A stretch of 64,000 bases of DNA from Hydrocarboniclastica marina (GTDB lineage: Bacteria; Pseudomonadota; Gammaproteobacteria; Pseudomonadales; Oleiphilaceae): the NCBI RefSeq assembly GCF_004851605.1, contig NZ_CP031093.1, positions 3,596,692-3,660,691 of the forward strand, in the 5' to 3' direction. The translations under genes and the position numbers were made by a program. The first letter of the stretch is position 1. Each line of letters begins with the position of its first letter. A model generated the notes under the pieces. It was given only the letters and a program-made list of their open reading frames with translations, made no database searches and was not told where the DNA came from. Shown here one piece after another: positions 17,539 to 27,400 of this stretch.

Positions 17539-17904
17539 ATGGCGGAAACGCTGTTCGACAAAATCATCCGGCGCGAAATCCCCGCCGACATCGTGTTCGA
17601 GGATGACCAGTGCCTGGCATTCAAGGACATCAATCCGCAGGCACCGGTGCATCTGCTGATCATTCCCAAAAAGCAGATACCGACAATCAATGACCTCGAG
17701 CCTGAGGATAGCCCCCTGGTGGGCCATCTGTTTTTGGTCGCCAAGCAACTGGCTGCCGAGCAGGGTTTCGCTGAAGATGGCTATCGGGTGGTCATGAACT
17801 GCAACGCATCCGCTGGACAGAGCGTTTACCACATTCACCTGCACCTGCTGGCCGGCAAACCACTGGGCTGGCCGCCCTACACCGACCAGCCCAAACAGGT
17901 CTGA
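17539..17904 (+). CDS. HIT-family nucleotide-binding protein (HinT)
   Basis: A 121-residue histidine-triad protein, the normal HinT length, hydrolysing AMP-lysine-type phosphoramidates. The triad is H98-X-H100-X-H102 (VYHIHLHLL). FEDDQCLAFKDINPQAPVHLL and RVVMNCNASAGQSVYH are standard. AAGGAT lies right before the ATG. It is separated from phoU, on the other strand, by only 28 bases. Confidence 0.94.
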   Translation: MAETLFDKIIRREIPADIVFEDDQCLAFKDINPQAPVHLLIIPKKQIPTINDLEPEDSPLVGHLFLVAKQLAAEQGFAEDGYRVVMNCNASAGQSVYHIHLHLLAGKPLGWPPYTDQPKQV

Positions 17905-17932
17905 ATCAACCCCGGCCAGGCAGCACCGAAGG

Positions 17933-18658
17933 TCAGCTCTGACGTTCCACTGCCTGCTCGGCATATGACATGGGCGCGTGGCGCACGTCTGTGCCTTCAA
18001 CCATGAAGATGACGTGTTCGGCGACGTTGTTGGCGTGGTCACCGACGCGTTCCAGCGCCCGCAGAACCCACATGATATTCAGGCACCGACTGATGCTACG
18101 GGGATCTTCCATCATGAAAGTGACCAGCGCTCGTGTAGCACTGCGGTACTCATTATCCACCGCATCGTCTTCCTTCATCACCGCGAGGGCGACCTTGGTG
18201 TCAAACCGGGCGAAGGCATCCAGGGCGTCCCGTACCATGGACGCAACATGGGTGCCGATATGCCGGACTTCCACGTAACCCCGCGGAGCCTGGCCCTCTT
18301 CCGCCAACGCCAGGGCAAACTTGGCGATTTTCTTGGCTTCATCGCCGATACGCTCAAGATCGGCCACCATTTTGATAACAGAAACCACGAGTCTCAAGTC
18401 GCTGGCTGCGGGCTGGCGCTTGGCGATAATACGGGTCGCTTCCTCATCAATCGTCAACTCGATCTGATCCACTTCCTTGTCTTTCGCCCGAACCCGGTCA
18501 GCCAGCTCCGAGTCCCCGTTTACCAGCGCCTCGACCGCGTTCTGGACCTGTTGCTCGACGATGCCGCCCATCACGAGCAAGCGATTCTTGAGTTCGCTCA
18601 GTTCGCTGTTGAACTGCTGGGAAATATGCTTGGTATGGGTATCTTTGCTGGTACTCAT
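17933..18658 (-). CDS. phoU: Phosphate-signalling regulator PhoU
   Basis: A 241-residue all-helical protein made of two similar three-helix bundles. The repeated E/DxxxD metal-binding patterns are visible in RVRAKDKEVDQIELTIDEEA and in AVMKEDDAVDNEYRSATRALV, with ERIGDEAKKIAKFA and ERVGDHANNVAEHVIFMVEG in the second helices of each half. It couples the Pst transporter to PhoR and limits PhoB activity when phosphate is ample. It is the last gene of pstSCAB-phoU, 55 bases after pstB. Confidence 0.95.
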   Translation of the reverse strand: MSTSKDTHTKHISQQFNSELSELKNRLLVMGGIVEQQVQNAVEALVNGDSELADRVRAKDKEVDQIELTIDEEATRIIAKRQPAASDLRLVVSVIKMVADLERIGDEAKKIAKFALALAEEGQAPRGYVEVRHIGTHVASMVRDALDAFARFDTKVALAVMKEDDAVDNEYRSATRALVTFMMEDPRSISRCLNIMWVLRALERVGDHANNVAEHVIFMVEGTDVRHAPMSYAEQAVERQS

Positions 18659-18713
18659 TTTTCCGGAGATTCCTGTGTCAAGGGCGGCCTGCGCCGGCCA
18701 GGGCGAGTCGGCG

Positions 18714-19628
18714 TTAACCGAAACGGCCGGTAATATAGGATTCGGTCAGCTCATGTTTCGGCGAGGTGAAAACACCGTCGGTTTCTCCTATCTCGACCAG
18801 ATGGCCGAGATGGAAATAGGCCGTGCGGTGCGAAACCCGGGCCGCCTGCTGCATCGAGTGGGTAACGATTACAATCGTATAGGTTCCGGACAGCTCGGAG
18901 ATCAGCTCTTCGATTCGCGCCGTAGCGATGGGATCAAGTGCCGAGCAGGGCTCGTCCATCAATACAACTTCCGGGCTGACGGCGATGGCGCGGGCTATAC
19001 ACAGCCGCTGCTGCTGGCCGCCGGACAGCCCGGTTCCTGTCGCATCGAGCCGATCCTTGACCTCGTTCCACAGGCCGGCCTGACGCAGACTCTTCTCGAC
19101 GATTTCATCGAGCTCGGCTTTGCGGTTGGCCAGCCCGTGGATTCGGGGGCCGTAGGCAACATTGTCGTAGATGGACTTGGGAAAAGGATTAGGCTTCTGA
19201 AAGACCATACCCACCCGCGCCCTCAGCTCGACGACATCCCGTTTGGGATCGTAGATGTCCTGGCCATCGAGCATCAGTTGGCCGCTGATCCTGGCCGCAG
19301 GAATGCTATCGTTCATTCGGTTCAGGCAGCGCAGGAAGGTCGATTTGCCGCAGCCTGACGGGCCGATAAACGCGGTCACCTGGCGTTCGCCCACGTCCAG
19401 GCTGACGTCCCGAATCGCCTGCTTGTCGCCGTAAAACACGTCGACGTTACGCAACGTGAACTTTGGCTTGTCGACATAGGGCGTACCGACGGTACTCAGG
19501 TCCATACCAGCACCGGCATCGCCGGCTGCACTCTTGCTTCGATCACTGGCCGACGACTCGACAGAGCCGGCGATACGCTCGTCAGGCTCTATCTGGCGGG
19601 CGACGATTTTCGGATTCATGGCGCTCAT
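18714..19628 (-). CDS. pstB: Phosphate ABC transporter ATP-binding protein PstB
   Basis: A 304-residue ABC ATPase of the high-affinity phosphate importer. Walker A is GPSGCGKST near residue 89, the signature is [14 protein letters not shown] and Walker B is [13 protein letters not shown]. Compared with the usual 255-260 residues it carries an N-terminal extension of about 45 residues rich in Ser, Ala and Asp, seen in Pseudomonas-type PstB too. ATG at 19628 follows AGAGG and comes 16 bases after the pstA stop; an earlier in-frame start (19661) would overlap pstA. Confidence 0.95.
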   Translation of the reverse strand: MSAMNPKIVARQIEPDERIAGSVESSASDRSKSAAGDAGAGMDLSTVGTPYVDKPKFTLRNVDVFYGDKQAIRDVSLDVGERQVTAFIGPSGCGKSTFLRCLNRMNDSIPAARISGQLMLDGQDIYDPKRDVVELRARVGMVFQKPNPFPKSIYDNVAYGPRIHGLANRKAELDEIVEKSLRQAGLWNEVKDRLDATGTGLSGGQQQRLCIARAIAVSPEVVLMDEPCSALDPIATARIEELISELSGTYTIVIVTHSMQQAARVSHRTAYFHLGHLVEIGETDGVFTSPKHELTESYITGRFG

Positions 19629-19644
19629 TGTAGAACCTCTCTGT

Positions 19645-20919
19645 TTACCAGCGGCGTTCAAGCCGCTTGCGCAGCCACACCGCGAAGGCGTTCATGCTAA
19701 TCAGGAACGCCAGCAAAACCATAATGGCGGCGGACGCGCGCTCTATAAATGCCTGTTCCGGGCTACCGGACCAGAGGAATATCTGAACGGGCAGCACCGT
19801 TGCTGAATCAAGGAAACCGTCCGGGATGTCAACGATAAAGGCAACCATACCGATCAGGAGCAGCGGCGCGGTCTCACCGAGCGCCTGGGCCATACCGATG
19901 ATCGCGCCGGTCATCATCCCCGGCAGCGCCAGGGGTAATACATGGTGCAGAACCACCTGCATCCGGGATGCACCTATGCCTTCCGCGGCCTCCCGGATTG
20001 ATGGTGGTACGGTCTTGATAGCGGCACGACTGGAGATAATGATGGTCGGCAGTGTCATCAGCGTCAGTACCAGGCCACCGACAAGAGGTACCGACCGTGG
20101 CATACCGAACAGGTTGATAAAGACGGCGAGGCCCAGCAGGCCGAAAATTATCGAGGGAACCGCCGCCAGATTATTGATGTTGACCTCGATAAAGTCGGTA
20201 AACCGGTTCTGGGGCGCGAATTCTTCCAGATAGATTGCCGCTGCAACGCCGATGGGAAACGACAGCGCCAGGGTGACGGCCATCGTCAGCAGGGACCCCA
20301 CTATGGCGCCCAGAACGCCCGCATTACCGGGCTCGCGTGAATCGCCTTGGGTGAAGAAGACATCATTGAAGGCGGTATCTATCACATTCAGTTCGACAAG
20401 CCGGTCTACCCATTGGCGCTGTTCTTCCGAGAGACGGATGGAGTAATCGGAGTCATTCCCATGCTTGACGTAAACCTCAACCTCGTCACTGGCAAGGAAC
20501 GTCATGGTGACGCTCTGTCCCAGCAGGTCAGGGCTCTCCTCAAGCCGCTGCCGTACCTGGTAGGCGGCGTAGCTTCCGACCAGTTGGCCCAGGGCCCGCA
20601 GTTCCTGCCTGCTCTCTACGCCAGGCACAACATTCTGCAATGCCGCAATGACCGGCGCCATGAAGTCGCCATTACTGAGCTCCTGGGGATCGGTTGCATC
20701 AGCGATGTACATGAGCTCCGGGTCAAAGCTGACATCCAGGGTTACTGTGGTTTTCAGAAAACCGGTGTATCCCTTGCCGATGATGTCCGCGAAAAGCACT
20801 GCCAGTGCTGAGAGGGCGATGCCGATCGCCAACAGCCCGTAGAACCGAAAGCGCTTTTCCCGACGGTAGCGCCGTTTCAGGGAACGCCGGACGATTGCAG
20901 CCTGATCTGAATTACTCAT
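19645..20919 (-). CDS. pstA: Phosphate ABC transporter permease PstA
   Basis: A 424-residue permease. One helix at residues about 22-50 is followed by a periplasmic region of about 160 residues, absent from the 296-residue E. coli protein but common in Pseudomonas-type PstA. Then come the five-to-six-helix BPD transporter domain with the EAA-loop [28 protein letters not shown] (contact with PstB). It overlaps pstC by 8 bases (ATGAGTAA), so the two are translationally coupled. Confidence 0.94.
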   Translation of the reverse strand: MSNSDQAAIVRRSLKRRYRREKRFRFYGLLAIGIALSALAVLFADIIGKGYTGFLKTTVTLDVSFDPELMYIADATDPQELSNGDFMAPVIAALQNVVPGVESRQELRALGQLVGSYAAYQVRQRLEESPDLLGQSVTMTFLASDEVEVYVKHGNDSDYSIRLSEEQRQWVDRLVELNVIDTAFNDVFFTQGDSREPGNAGVLGAIVGSLLTMAVTLALSFPIGVAAAIYLEEFAPQNRFTDFIEVNINNLAAVPSIIFGLLGLAVFINLFGMPRSVPLVGGLVLTLMTLPTIIISSRAAIKTVPPSIREAAEGIGASRMQVVLHHVLPLALPGMMTGAIIGMAQALGETAPLLLIGMVAFIVDIPDGFLDSATVLPVQIFLWSGSPEQAFIERASAAIMVLLAFLISMNAFAVWLRKRLERRW

Positions 20920-22300
20920 ATTGCTCCCGATACTTGCGCACGACGTGAAGGGCGATAATGTTCAGCACCAGAGTCACCAGGAAAAGCAGCAACCCGAGGG
21001 CGAAGGCGGCCAGGGTTTTGGCACTGTCGAACTCCTGATCGCCCGTCAGTAGCGTCACGATCTGAACGGTAACCGTGGTCACCGTTTCCAGCGGGTTAAC
21101 CGTAAGATTGGCAGCGAGCCCGGCCGCCATGACAACGATCATGGTTTCCCCAATTGCCCGGGATGCAGCCAGCAGGATGCTCCCCATAATGCCTGGCAGT
21201 GCCGCTGGAAAAAGTACTTTCTTGACGGTTTCCGAGCGCGTCGCCCCCAGCGCAAGCGAACCGTCCCGCATGGTCTGCGGCACGGCGTTTATGACGTCGT
21301 CCGAGAGCGACGAAATGAACGGAATGATCATGACACCCATGACCAGACCGGCGGCCAGCGCGCTCTCCGACGACGCGCTCAGACCGACGGCGGTGGCGAC
21401 GTCGCGGATGAACGGCGCGACAGTCAGCGCCGCGAAAAAGCCATAGACCACGGTCGGAATACCAGCCAGAAGCTCCAGCAACGGCTTGACGACGCTTCTG
21501 ACCCTGCTGGAGGCATACTCGGCAAGATAAACGGCGGACATCAGCCCGATGGGCACCGCGACCAGCAGTGCAATCGCCGAAATGAGCAGGGTACCGACAA
21601 ACAGGGGAATGACGCCGAAAGCGCCGGATGAGCCGATCTGCTCCACCCTCAAAGCAGTTTGCGGGCTCCACTTGGTACCGGCAATAAACTCAACGATGGA
21701 AACCTTGCCAAAAAAGCGGATGGTCTCGAACAGGACGGAGAAAATAATGCCTACCGTGGTCAGGACCGCAATGCCCGCACAGATGAAGAAGATCCGCCGC
21801 AGGGTGTTCTCAACCTGAACCCGGGCATTCAGCCTTGGAGAAATACGTGTCCAGGCAAGGAATCCGCCGAGGACCGCTACTGCTACCACCAGCCCCGACA
21901 TCAGTTGCTGGCTTTGATTATTCAGAGTCAACAATAGCTTCGCTGCGTCAGCAATGGCTGGCGGGACCTGGTCGGGTGAGAAGGCGCCGGTGGCGACGTT
22001 ACGGATCTGCGACAGCGTCAGACTCGCCCGGGACAGATTGTCGGGCTGCAACTCCTGAGGGAGGCTGGCAATAACGATGCCCTGGATTATTTCAGTCTCA
22101 AATGAGGCCCATAAGCCCAACATGATAAAGGCCGGGATACCGCTCCATAGTGCCGCCTTCGCCGCGTAATACGAAGGCAGCGACTTGAGGTGGCGAATAC
22201 CGCCCAGAGGCTGGGATAGCGCTTTCGACCGCCAATAACCCAGCACATAGGCGCCCAGCACCAAAGTCATCAGCAGGAGCAGCAGATAGGAAGTTTGCAT
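20912..22300 (-). CDS. pstC: Phosphate ABC transporter permease PstC
   Basis: A 462-residue permease, longer than the E. coli protein (319) owing to an N-terminal helix and a region of about 150 residues before the transport domain. The EAA loop reads TMRDGSLALGATRSETVKKVLFPAALPGIMG near residue 350. PstA has the same kind of extension, so both permeases belong to the long Pseudomonas type. It starts 161 bases after the pstS stop, with a strong hairpin in that gap. Confidence 0.94.
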   Translation of the reverse strand: MQTSYLLLLLMTLVLGAYVLGYWRSKALSQPLGGIRHLKSLPSYYAAKAALWSGIPAFIMLGLWASFETEIIQGIVIASLPQELQPDNLSRASLTLSQIRNVATGAFSPDQVPPAIADAAKLLLTLNNQSQQLMSGLVVAVAVLGGFLAWTRISPRLNARVQVENTLRRIFFICAGIAVLTTVGIIFSVLFETIRFFGKVSIVEFIAGTKWSPQTALRVEQIGSSGAFGVIPLFVGTLLISAIALLVAVPIGLMSAVYLAEYASSRVRSVVKPLLELLAGIPTVVYGFFAALTVAPFIRDVATAVGLSASSESALAAGLVMGVMIIPFISSLSDDVINAVPQTMRDGSLALGATRSETVKKVLFPAALPGIMGSILLAASRAIGETMIVVMAAGLAANLTVNPLETVTTVTVQIVTLLTGDQEFDSAKTLAAFALGLLLFLVTLVLNIIALHVVRKYREQYE

Positions 22301-22412
22301 GATTCTCTCTTCTGAAAAACAACCTGGTCTTGATTCAATCAGGTGACTTCATCCGGTCGTCGCAGGATCCGAACGATTTTCCGGCACTGAATGCGCCGTC
22401 AATAAACACGAA

Positions 22413-22442
22413 AGTGCGGACGTCTCAATAGACGTCCGCACT
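22413..22442 (-). terminator. 13-bp hairpin between pstS and pstC, likely attenuator or 3'-end stabiliser
   Basis: A perfect 13-base-pair stem with a CAAT loop stands 20 bases after the pstS stop. On the transcribed strand a T-rich but broken stretch (TTTCGTGTTTATT) follows. It probably lets some transcripts end after pstS, giving more binding protein than permease. Confidence 0.65.
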
Positions 22443-22461
22443 GTAGACCTGGGGGCCGATA

Positions 22462-23520
22462 CTACAGCTCTTTACCGGTCATTTCCTTTAGTGCCTGTGC
22501 TTCGCGGGCCGATTCCATGCGGACGTTCCGCGGTACCGGGATCAGGCCCACGTCTACCAGGTAGCCATTGTCGCCCCATGCGCTTTCGCTGGTGAACTCG
22601 GCAACATATTCTTCGATGCCTGGCACAACACCAACGTGCGCTTTCTTGACATAGAACCAGAGTGAACGGGCTACCGGATACTCTTCCGCGCTGATATTGT
22701 CGACCGTTGCCTCAACACCATTGATCGAACTGGCCTGTAATGCGCCGGAGTTCTGGTCGAGGAAGCTGTAGCCAAAAATACCGAATGCATCGGGATCGCT
22801 TTCCAGTTTCTGCACGATCAGGTTGTCGTTTTCACCAGCTTCTACAAATACGCCGTCTTCACGAATGCTGTGACAGACAGACTTGAACTTGTCTTCGTCG
22901 GAATCTTCCATCTCGGCAATGAAGTCAATCTGTTTACAGCCGCCTTCCATGGCCAACTCGACGAATGCGTCCCGGGTACCGGAGGTCGGGGGCGGCCCCA
23001 TGACGCGGATCGGCTTGTTGGGCAGACCGGAATCGATCTCGCTCCACTTCTTGTAAGGGTTGGGAACCAGCTTCTCGCTGTTCTCGGACTCTGGAACTTC
23101 GGCTGCAAGCGCGAGCCAGATCTGCTCCAGGGTGATATCCATCTTCCCGGATTTTTTGGAGTTCGCCAGCACGATCCCGTCGCTGCCTATCAGTACTTCG
23201 GTGATCTTCTTGACGCCATTGTCCTGGCACATTTTGAACTCGCTGGACTTCATCCGCCGCGAGGCATTGGTGATGTCAGGGTGCTGTGTGCCAACACCTG
23301 CACAGAAGAGTTTCAGGCCGCCACCCGAACCGGTGGATTCAAGCTTAGGCGTAGGGAAATCGCTGCTGCGACCGAAACGCTCGGCAACGACAGTGGCGAA
23401 CGGATAGACCGTCGACGAGCCGACGATGTTGATCGTGTCACGCGCCATGGCGGGCATGGATGCTGCGACCAATGCTCCAGCAACCGCTGCGCTGGCGATA
23501 GCTGTTTTGAATGTCTTCAC
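22462..23520 (-). CDS. pstS: Phosphate-binding periplasmic protein PstS
   Basis: A 352-residue solute-binding protein. The start is GTG at 23520, placed after GAGGGAG; this gives MKTFKTAIASAAVAGALV as the signal peptide with cleavage after AMA. Mature features are NIVGSSTVYPFATVVAERFG near the N terminus and STGSGGGLKLFCAGVG, both typical phosphate-binding loops, and PPPTSGTRDAFVELAMEGGC. An in-frame start upstream would add 13 residues in front of the signal. It heads pstSCAB-phoU behind a Pho box. Confidence 0.95.
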   Translation of the reverse strand: MKTFKTAIASAAVAGALVAASMPAMARDTINIVGSSTVYPFATVVAERFGRSSDFPTPKLESTGSGGGLKLFCAGVGTQHPDITNASRRMKSSEFKMCQDNGVKKITEVLIGSDGIVLANSKKSGKMDITLEQIWLALAAEVPESENSEKLVPNPYKKWSEIDSGLPNKPIRVMGPPPTSGTRDAFVELAMEGGCKQIDFIAEMEDSDEDKFKSVCHSIREDGVFVEAGENDNLIVQKLESDPDAFGIFGYSFLDQNSGALQASSINGVEATVDNISAEEYPVARSLWFYVKKAHVGVVPGIEEYVAEFTSESAWGDNGYLVDVGLIPVPRNVRMESAREAQALKEMTGKEL

Positions 23521-23624
23521 GCTGAGACTCCCTCTTTTGCTTAAGCTGTTTTCAGCCAATTATGGTGAGACGCAACTTCAACGTAACGTCCACTCGCGAC
23601 CGGCTTATCTGTGCCGATGAGGGA

Positions 23625-23658
23625 ATCCTAGAGTCTTTTTGTGACAGTAAAGTGACAG
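23625..23658 (-). promoter_or_regulatory. Pho box and -10 element of pstS
   Basis: On the minus strand the box is CTGTCAC-TTTA-CTGTCAC (complement of 23641-23658), a consensus PhoB site with two identical half-sites. TAGGAT (23630 to 23625) follows after exactly 10 bases and can act as the -10, the geometry of the phoB promoter. The start codon of pstS is about 105 bases downstream. Confidence 0.92.
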
Positions 23659-23787
23659 CGCCAATTAACCCAGCGCAAGCAGACGCCCGGGCGGGCATAC
23701 ATATCGGTGGGTCAAAGACTATAATGGTGAAAAACACCTCACCGGCGGCGCGACCTGACGCAGCGCGGACAAAAACGAAGGACACAG

Positions 23788-24198
23788 ATGATGAACGATG
23801 ACAAGCCCCAGCCGCGGGGCGAGTTAGCGCTGCAGGTTGTGGCACTGCCCTCGGATACGAATGCCAACGGCGACCTTTTCGCCGGCTGGCTGGTCAAACA
23901 GATGGACCTCGCCGCAGCGACAACCGCCGGGCGCATATCCCGTGGGCGCACGGCCACAGTGGCCATTGATCGGATGGAGTTTCTGTCGCCGTTACGAATC
24001 GGATCCCAGGTCAGCTGCTATACCAGCCTGATTGATATCGGCCGCAGCTCCATGAAGATCAACGTCGAAGTCTGGACACTGGACCAGACTGCCCGCCGTC
24101 CACGTAAAGTAACCGAAGCGCTGTTCGTCTATGTGGCCATTGATGAGAACGGTCGAATCCGCGAAGTGCCCGACACTAGCAACGACGCTTCGGTCTGA
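23788..24198 (+). CDS. Acyl-CoA thioesterase, YciA-like hotdog protein
   Basis: A 136-residue single-hotdog thioesterase. The family signature NANGDLFAGWLVKQMDLAA (residues about 28-46; the Asn-x-x-Gly-D-x-F-x-G pattern) and TVAIDRMEFLSPLRIGSQVSC are plain. It acts on acyl-CoAs in the cytoplasm; chain preference is unknown. AGGACACAG precedes ATG-ATG; either Met may start. It is divergent from pstS, sharing a 267-base gap with the Pho box. Confidence 0.9.
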   Translation: MMNDDKPQPRGELALQVVALPSDTNANGDLFAGWLVKQMDLAAATTAGRISRGRTATVAIDRMEFLSPLRIGSQVSCYTSLIDIGRSSMKINVEVWTLDQTARRPRKVTEALFVYVAIDENGRIREVPDTSNDASV

Positions 24199-24205
24199 GA
24201 CAGGG

Positions 24206-24225
24206 CGCCGGAGTTCTGTCCGGCG
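24206..24225. terminator. Short hairpin between convergent yciA-like gene and uvrD
   Basis: A 7-base-pair stem CGCCGGA/TCCGGCG with a 6-base loop sits between two convergent stops (24198 and 24241). There is no T-run, so its role as a shared terminator is only likely by position. Confidence 0.4.
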
Positions 24226-24240
24226 TCAGCGTGCAAAGGT

Positions 24241-26394
24241 TCAGGCTATGGCCTCAAGCCGGGCGTAGGCCAGCACCAGCCACTTGGCGCCCTCCTCGAA
24301 ATTGACCTGCACCCGGGCCTGGGCCCCTGCCCCTTCGGCGTTCATTACCACACCTTCGCCAAACTTGGGATGAGTAACACGCTGTCCCAGCCTGAAGCCG
24401 GCGTCAGCCAGCCCCGTCGCCTCGTGAGGCCGCGCCATCAGCGCGGGACGGGACACCGTATTGCGCAGGCGAACCTCCTGCAGGTTCTCGGGCGGAATTT
24501 CCCGCACGAAGCGTGACAGGGCGTGGAACTTCTCCTGGCCGTAAAGTTTGCGTGATTCAGCGTGGGTCAGCACCAGCTTCTGCATCGACCGGGTAATGCC
24601 GACGTAGGCCAGACGCCTTTCCTCTTCCATTCTTCCCGGTTCTTCCACCGACATACCATGGGGAAACAGACCTTCCTCCATACCGGTCAGAAAGACGAGC
24701 GGAAACTCAAGCCCTTTGGCCGAATGCAGGGTCATGAGCTGGACGCTGTCCTCGTGCTCGTCGGCCTGGGCTTCGCCGGCGTCAAGCGCGGCCTGTGCAA
24801 TGAACTCGGCCAGAGTATCCACGCCTTCTTCGCTGGGGTATTCGCGCGTAGCCCCGACCAATTCGTCAAGGTTCTCCACCCGCGCCTGCCCTTTCTCGCC
24901 GCGTTCGCTGGCGTGGTAGTCCCGCAAACCACTATCGCGGACCGCGCGCTCGGCAAGCGCATGCAATGGCAGGTCCGGCGCATCCGCGGCGAGTTCCTCT
25001 ACCAGTCCGATAAAACGTTCCAGTCCAGTCCGGGCTTTGCCCTTCAAGGCACCAACTTCGAGCTGGCGCTGGGCGGCCTGCCACAACGAGAGGCTCTCTG
25101 CTGCTGCCATCTCGCGCAGCAGGGAAAGACTTTTCGCGCCGATACCCCGCGCGGGGATGTTTACCACGCGTTCAAATGCAGCATCGTCATGGCGATAATG
25201 CACCAGCCGCAGGTAGGCCAATGCATTGCGGATTTCCTGTCGGTCGTAGAAGCGCAAGCCCCCGTAGACACGATAGGGAATAGCCTGACGCAGCAATGCT
25301 TCTTCCAGCACCCGGGATTGCGCATTCGAGCGATAGAGAATGGCGCAGTCACTGCGGCGATTGCCCTTGTTTGCCCAGTCGCTGATGGTGTCGGCGATAT
25401 AGTTGGCCTCGTCCTGCTCATTGAAAGCCGTGTAGAGGTCGATCGGCTCGCCTTCGCTGCCGTCGGTCCAGAGTTCCTTGCCCAGCCGGCCCTGATTGTT
25501 GGCGATTACCGCGTTGGCTGCGTTGAGGATAGTCTGGGTTGAGCGATAGTTCTGCTCCAGCCGGACCATTCTTGCCGATGGAAAATCGTGCTGATATTGC
25601 TGGATATTCTCGATCTTGGCGCCGCGCCAACCATAGATCGACTGGTCGTCGTCGCCCACGACCGTCAGCGGCACCCGATTGCCCGCCAATACCCGCAGCC
25701 AGGCGTACTGAATGGTGTTGGTATCCTGAAACTCATCCACCAGCATGTGCCGAAAACGTTGCTGATAGTGGTGCAGCAACTCGGGTTTTTTCAGCCAGAG
25801 CTCATGGGAACGCAGGAGTAACTCGCCGAAATCGACCAGCCCGCTACGCTGGCAATGCTTTTCGTACTGGCGGTAAAGGCGGATCATCGTTGTCAGGTAG
25901 TGATCGCCGTTGTCATCTATGTGGTCTGCCCGCAGACCTTCATCCTTTTGCGCGCCGATAAACCACTGTACCTGCTTCGGCGGCCACCGGGTCTCATCTA
26001 CCTGCAGCTCCCGCATCACGCGCTTGACCATGCGTAGCTGGTCGTCACTGTCGAGCACCTGAAAGTTTTCCGGCAGCTCGGCATCGCGATGGTGGGCACG
26101 CAGCAAGCGGTGGGCGATGCCGTGGAACGTGCCGAACCACATCCCCCTTGTGGGAATCTCCAGCATCTCCTCGATCCGGCCCCGCATCTCCCGCGCCGCC
26201 TTGTTGGTGAAAGTCACTGCCATCAGGCTGCTGGGCGCCAGACCTTCCATCTTTACCAGCCAGGCGATGCGGTGAACCAGAACCCGCGTCTTACCGCTGC
26301 CGGCGCCCGCCAGCACCAGCAGATGGTCGCCCGGGGCCGTGACCGCCTCACGCTGGGCATCATTAAGGGGTTCCAGAATTGCAGTGACGTCCAT
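24241..26394 (-). CDS. uvrD: DNA helicase II UvrD
   Basis: A 717-residue superfamily 1A helicase (E. coli UvrD is 720), unwinding DNA in excision and mismatch repair. Walker A AGAGSGKTRVLVHR is at residues 29-42; motif Ia AVTFTNKAAREM, motif II VDEFQDTN, motif III GDDDQSIYGWRGA, motif IV VRLEQNYRST, motif V LMTLHSAKGLEFP and motif VI EERRLAYVGITR are all present. The C-terminal Tudor-like end (VTHPKFGEGVVMN) distinguishes it from Rep. It ends convergently with the YciA-like gene. Confidence 0.96.
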   Translation of the reverse strand: MDVTAILEPLNDAQREAVTAPGDHLLVLAGAGSGKTRVLVHRIAWLVKMEGLAPSSLMAVTFTNKAAREMRGRIEEMLEIPTRGMWFGTFHGIAHRLLRAHHRDAELPENFQVLDSDDQLRMVKRVMRELQVDETRWPPKQVQWFIGAQKDEGLRADHIDDNGDHYLTTMIRLYRQYEKHCQRSGLVDFGELLLRSHELWLKKPELLHHYQQRFRHMLVDEFQDTNTIQYAWLRVLAGNRVPLTVVGDDDQSIYGWRGAKIENIQQYQHDFPSARMVRLEQNYRSTQTILNAANAVIANNQGRLGKELWTDGSEGEPIDLYTAFNEQDEANYIADTISDWANKGNRRSDCAILYRSNAQSRVLEEALLRQAIPYRVYGGLRFYDRQEIRNALAYLRLVHYRHDDAAFERVVNIPARGIGAKSLSLLREMAAAESLSLWQAAQRQLEVGALKGKARTGLERFIGLVEELAADAPDLPLHALAERAVRDSGLRDYHASERGEKGQARVENLDELVGATREYPSEEGVDTLAEFIAQAALDAGEAQADEHEDSVQLMTLHSAKGLEFPLVFLTGMEEGLFPHGMSVEEPGRMEEERRLAYVGITRSMQKLVLTHAESRKLYGQEKFHALSRFVREIPPENLQEVRLRNTVSRPALMARPHEATGLADAGFRLGQRVTHPKFGEGVVMNAEGAGAQARVQVNFEEGAKWLVLAYARLEAIA

Positions 26395-26539
26395 GGAAAA
26401 ACCTGTTCATTTATTCAGTGGTCGAAAATTATAGCAGCCTCGCCCGCCCAGCCGAACCCCGGTCTTTGCGGAGTTAGCAGTTGGAGGCAAAGTCGCCCGC
26501 AGGTATTATCGGAGCCATGTCGAAACAGCCTGGTGACTC

Positions 26540-27400
26540 TTGAATACACCCCAGATTCTACAACGCCTCCAGCACCGAAGATCCGACCTCCGCAAGTCCG
26601 AACAAAAAGTTGCGGAGTACGTGTTACGGCAGCCGGAAGATGTCATCCATATGCGCATTGTCGACCTCGCAACCGAAGCCCAGGTCAGTGAGCCGACCAT
26701 CGTCCGTTTCTGCCGGGCCATCGGCCTGGACAGTTTCAAGGCCTTCAAGCTGGCCCTGGCCCAGCAACTGGTGCGTCGTGAACCTCTGGTGCCCTTTGCC
26801 ATCGGCAGCGGCGACAGCACCGAAGTCCTCGGCCGCAAACTTTTGAATAATACGATTGACTGCCTCAGCCAACTGCGAGAAAACCTGGACTGGGATCAGG
26901 TCCAGCGGGCCGTGCTCAAGCTGGCTCAGGCAAAGCGGGTCGACTTCTGGGGTTTCGGCGCCTCCGGCATCGTCGCCAACGATGCCCAGCAGAAGTTTTT
27001 CCGCCTGGACCTGGCGGTAAATGCGCACTCTGATCCCGACATGCAGCACATGTCTGCGGCGACGCTGGGACCGGGGGATTGCGTCGTGGCTATATCCCAC
27101 AGTGGCCGTACCCGCAGCCTGCTACAGAGCGGTACGCTCGCTCAGTCGCAGGGGGCGAGCCTTATTGGCCTGTGCCCGCGCGCAACACCTCTGTTTGAAC
27201 TGGCGGACATCGCCATCCCGGTCATGATCAACGAAGACAACGAGACTTTTACGCCGATGAACTCACGCCTGGCCCATCTGGCGGTTCTCGACATGCTTGC
27301 GACCGGCCTCTACCTGCAGAAAAGCCCTGCTATCGACAGGCATCTGGAAAAGGTAAAACGCAGCCTGCACGATCTGAAAATTCCCCCGCGCGACAATTAG
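26540..27400 (+). CDS. HexR/RpiR-family transcriptional regulator
   Basis: A 286-residue regulator. Residues 1-77 hold the helix-turn-helix of the RpiR family (LRKSEQKVAEYVLRQP and EAQVSEPTIVRFCRAIGLDSF); residues about 125-260 are a SIS sugar-phosphate-binding domain (DFWGFGASGIVANDAQQKF and VVAISHSGRTRSLL). HexR proteins sense 2-keto-3-deoxy-6-phosphogluconate and control central carbon genes; the sequence resembles HexR most, but the usual zwf/edd neighbours are absent. The start TTG at 26540 fits the family length; no good ribosome-binding site is evident. Confidence 0.83.
   Translation: MNTPQILQRLQHRRSDLRKSEQKVAEYVLRQPEDVIHMRIVDLATEAQVSEPTIVRFCRAIGLDSFKAFKLALAQQLVRREPLVPFAIGSGDSTEVLGRKLLNNTIDCLSQLRENLDWDQVQRAVLKLAQAKRVDFWGFGASGIVANDAQQKFFRLDLAVNAHSDPDMQHMSAATLGPGDCVVAISHSGRTRSLLQSGTLAQSQGASLIGLCPRATPLFELADIAIPVMINEDNETFTPMNSRLAHLAVLDMLATGLYLQKSPAIDRHLEKVKRSLHDLKIPPRDN

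Noticed and set aside
24562-25542. 326-residue plus-strand open frame
   Set aside because: Antisense to uvrD, all helicase motifs of which are intact on the minus strand.
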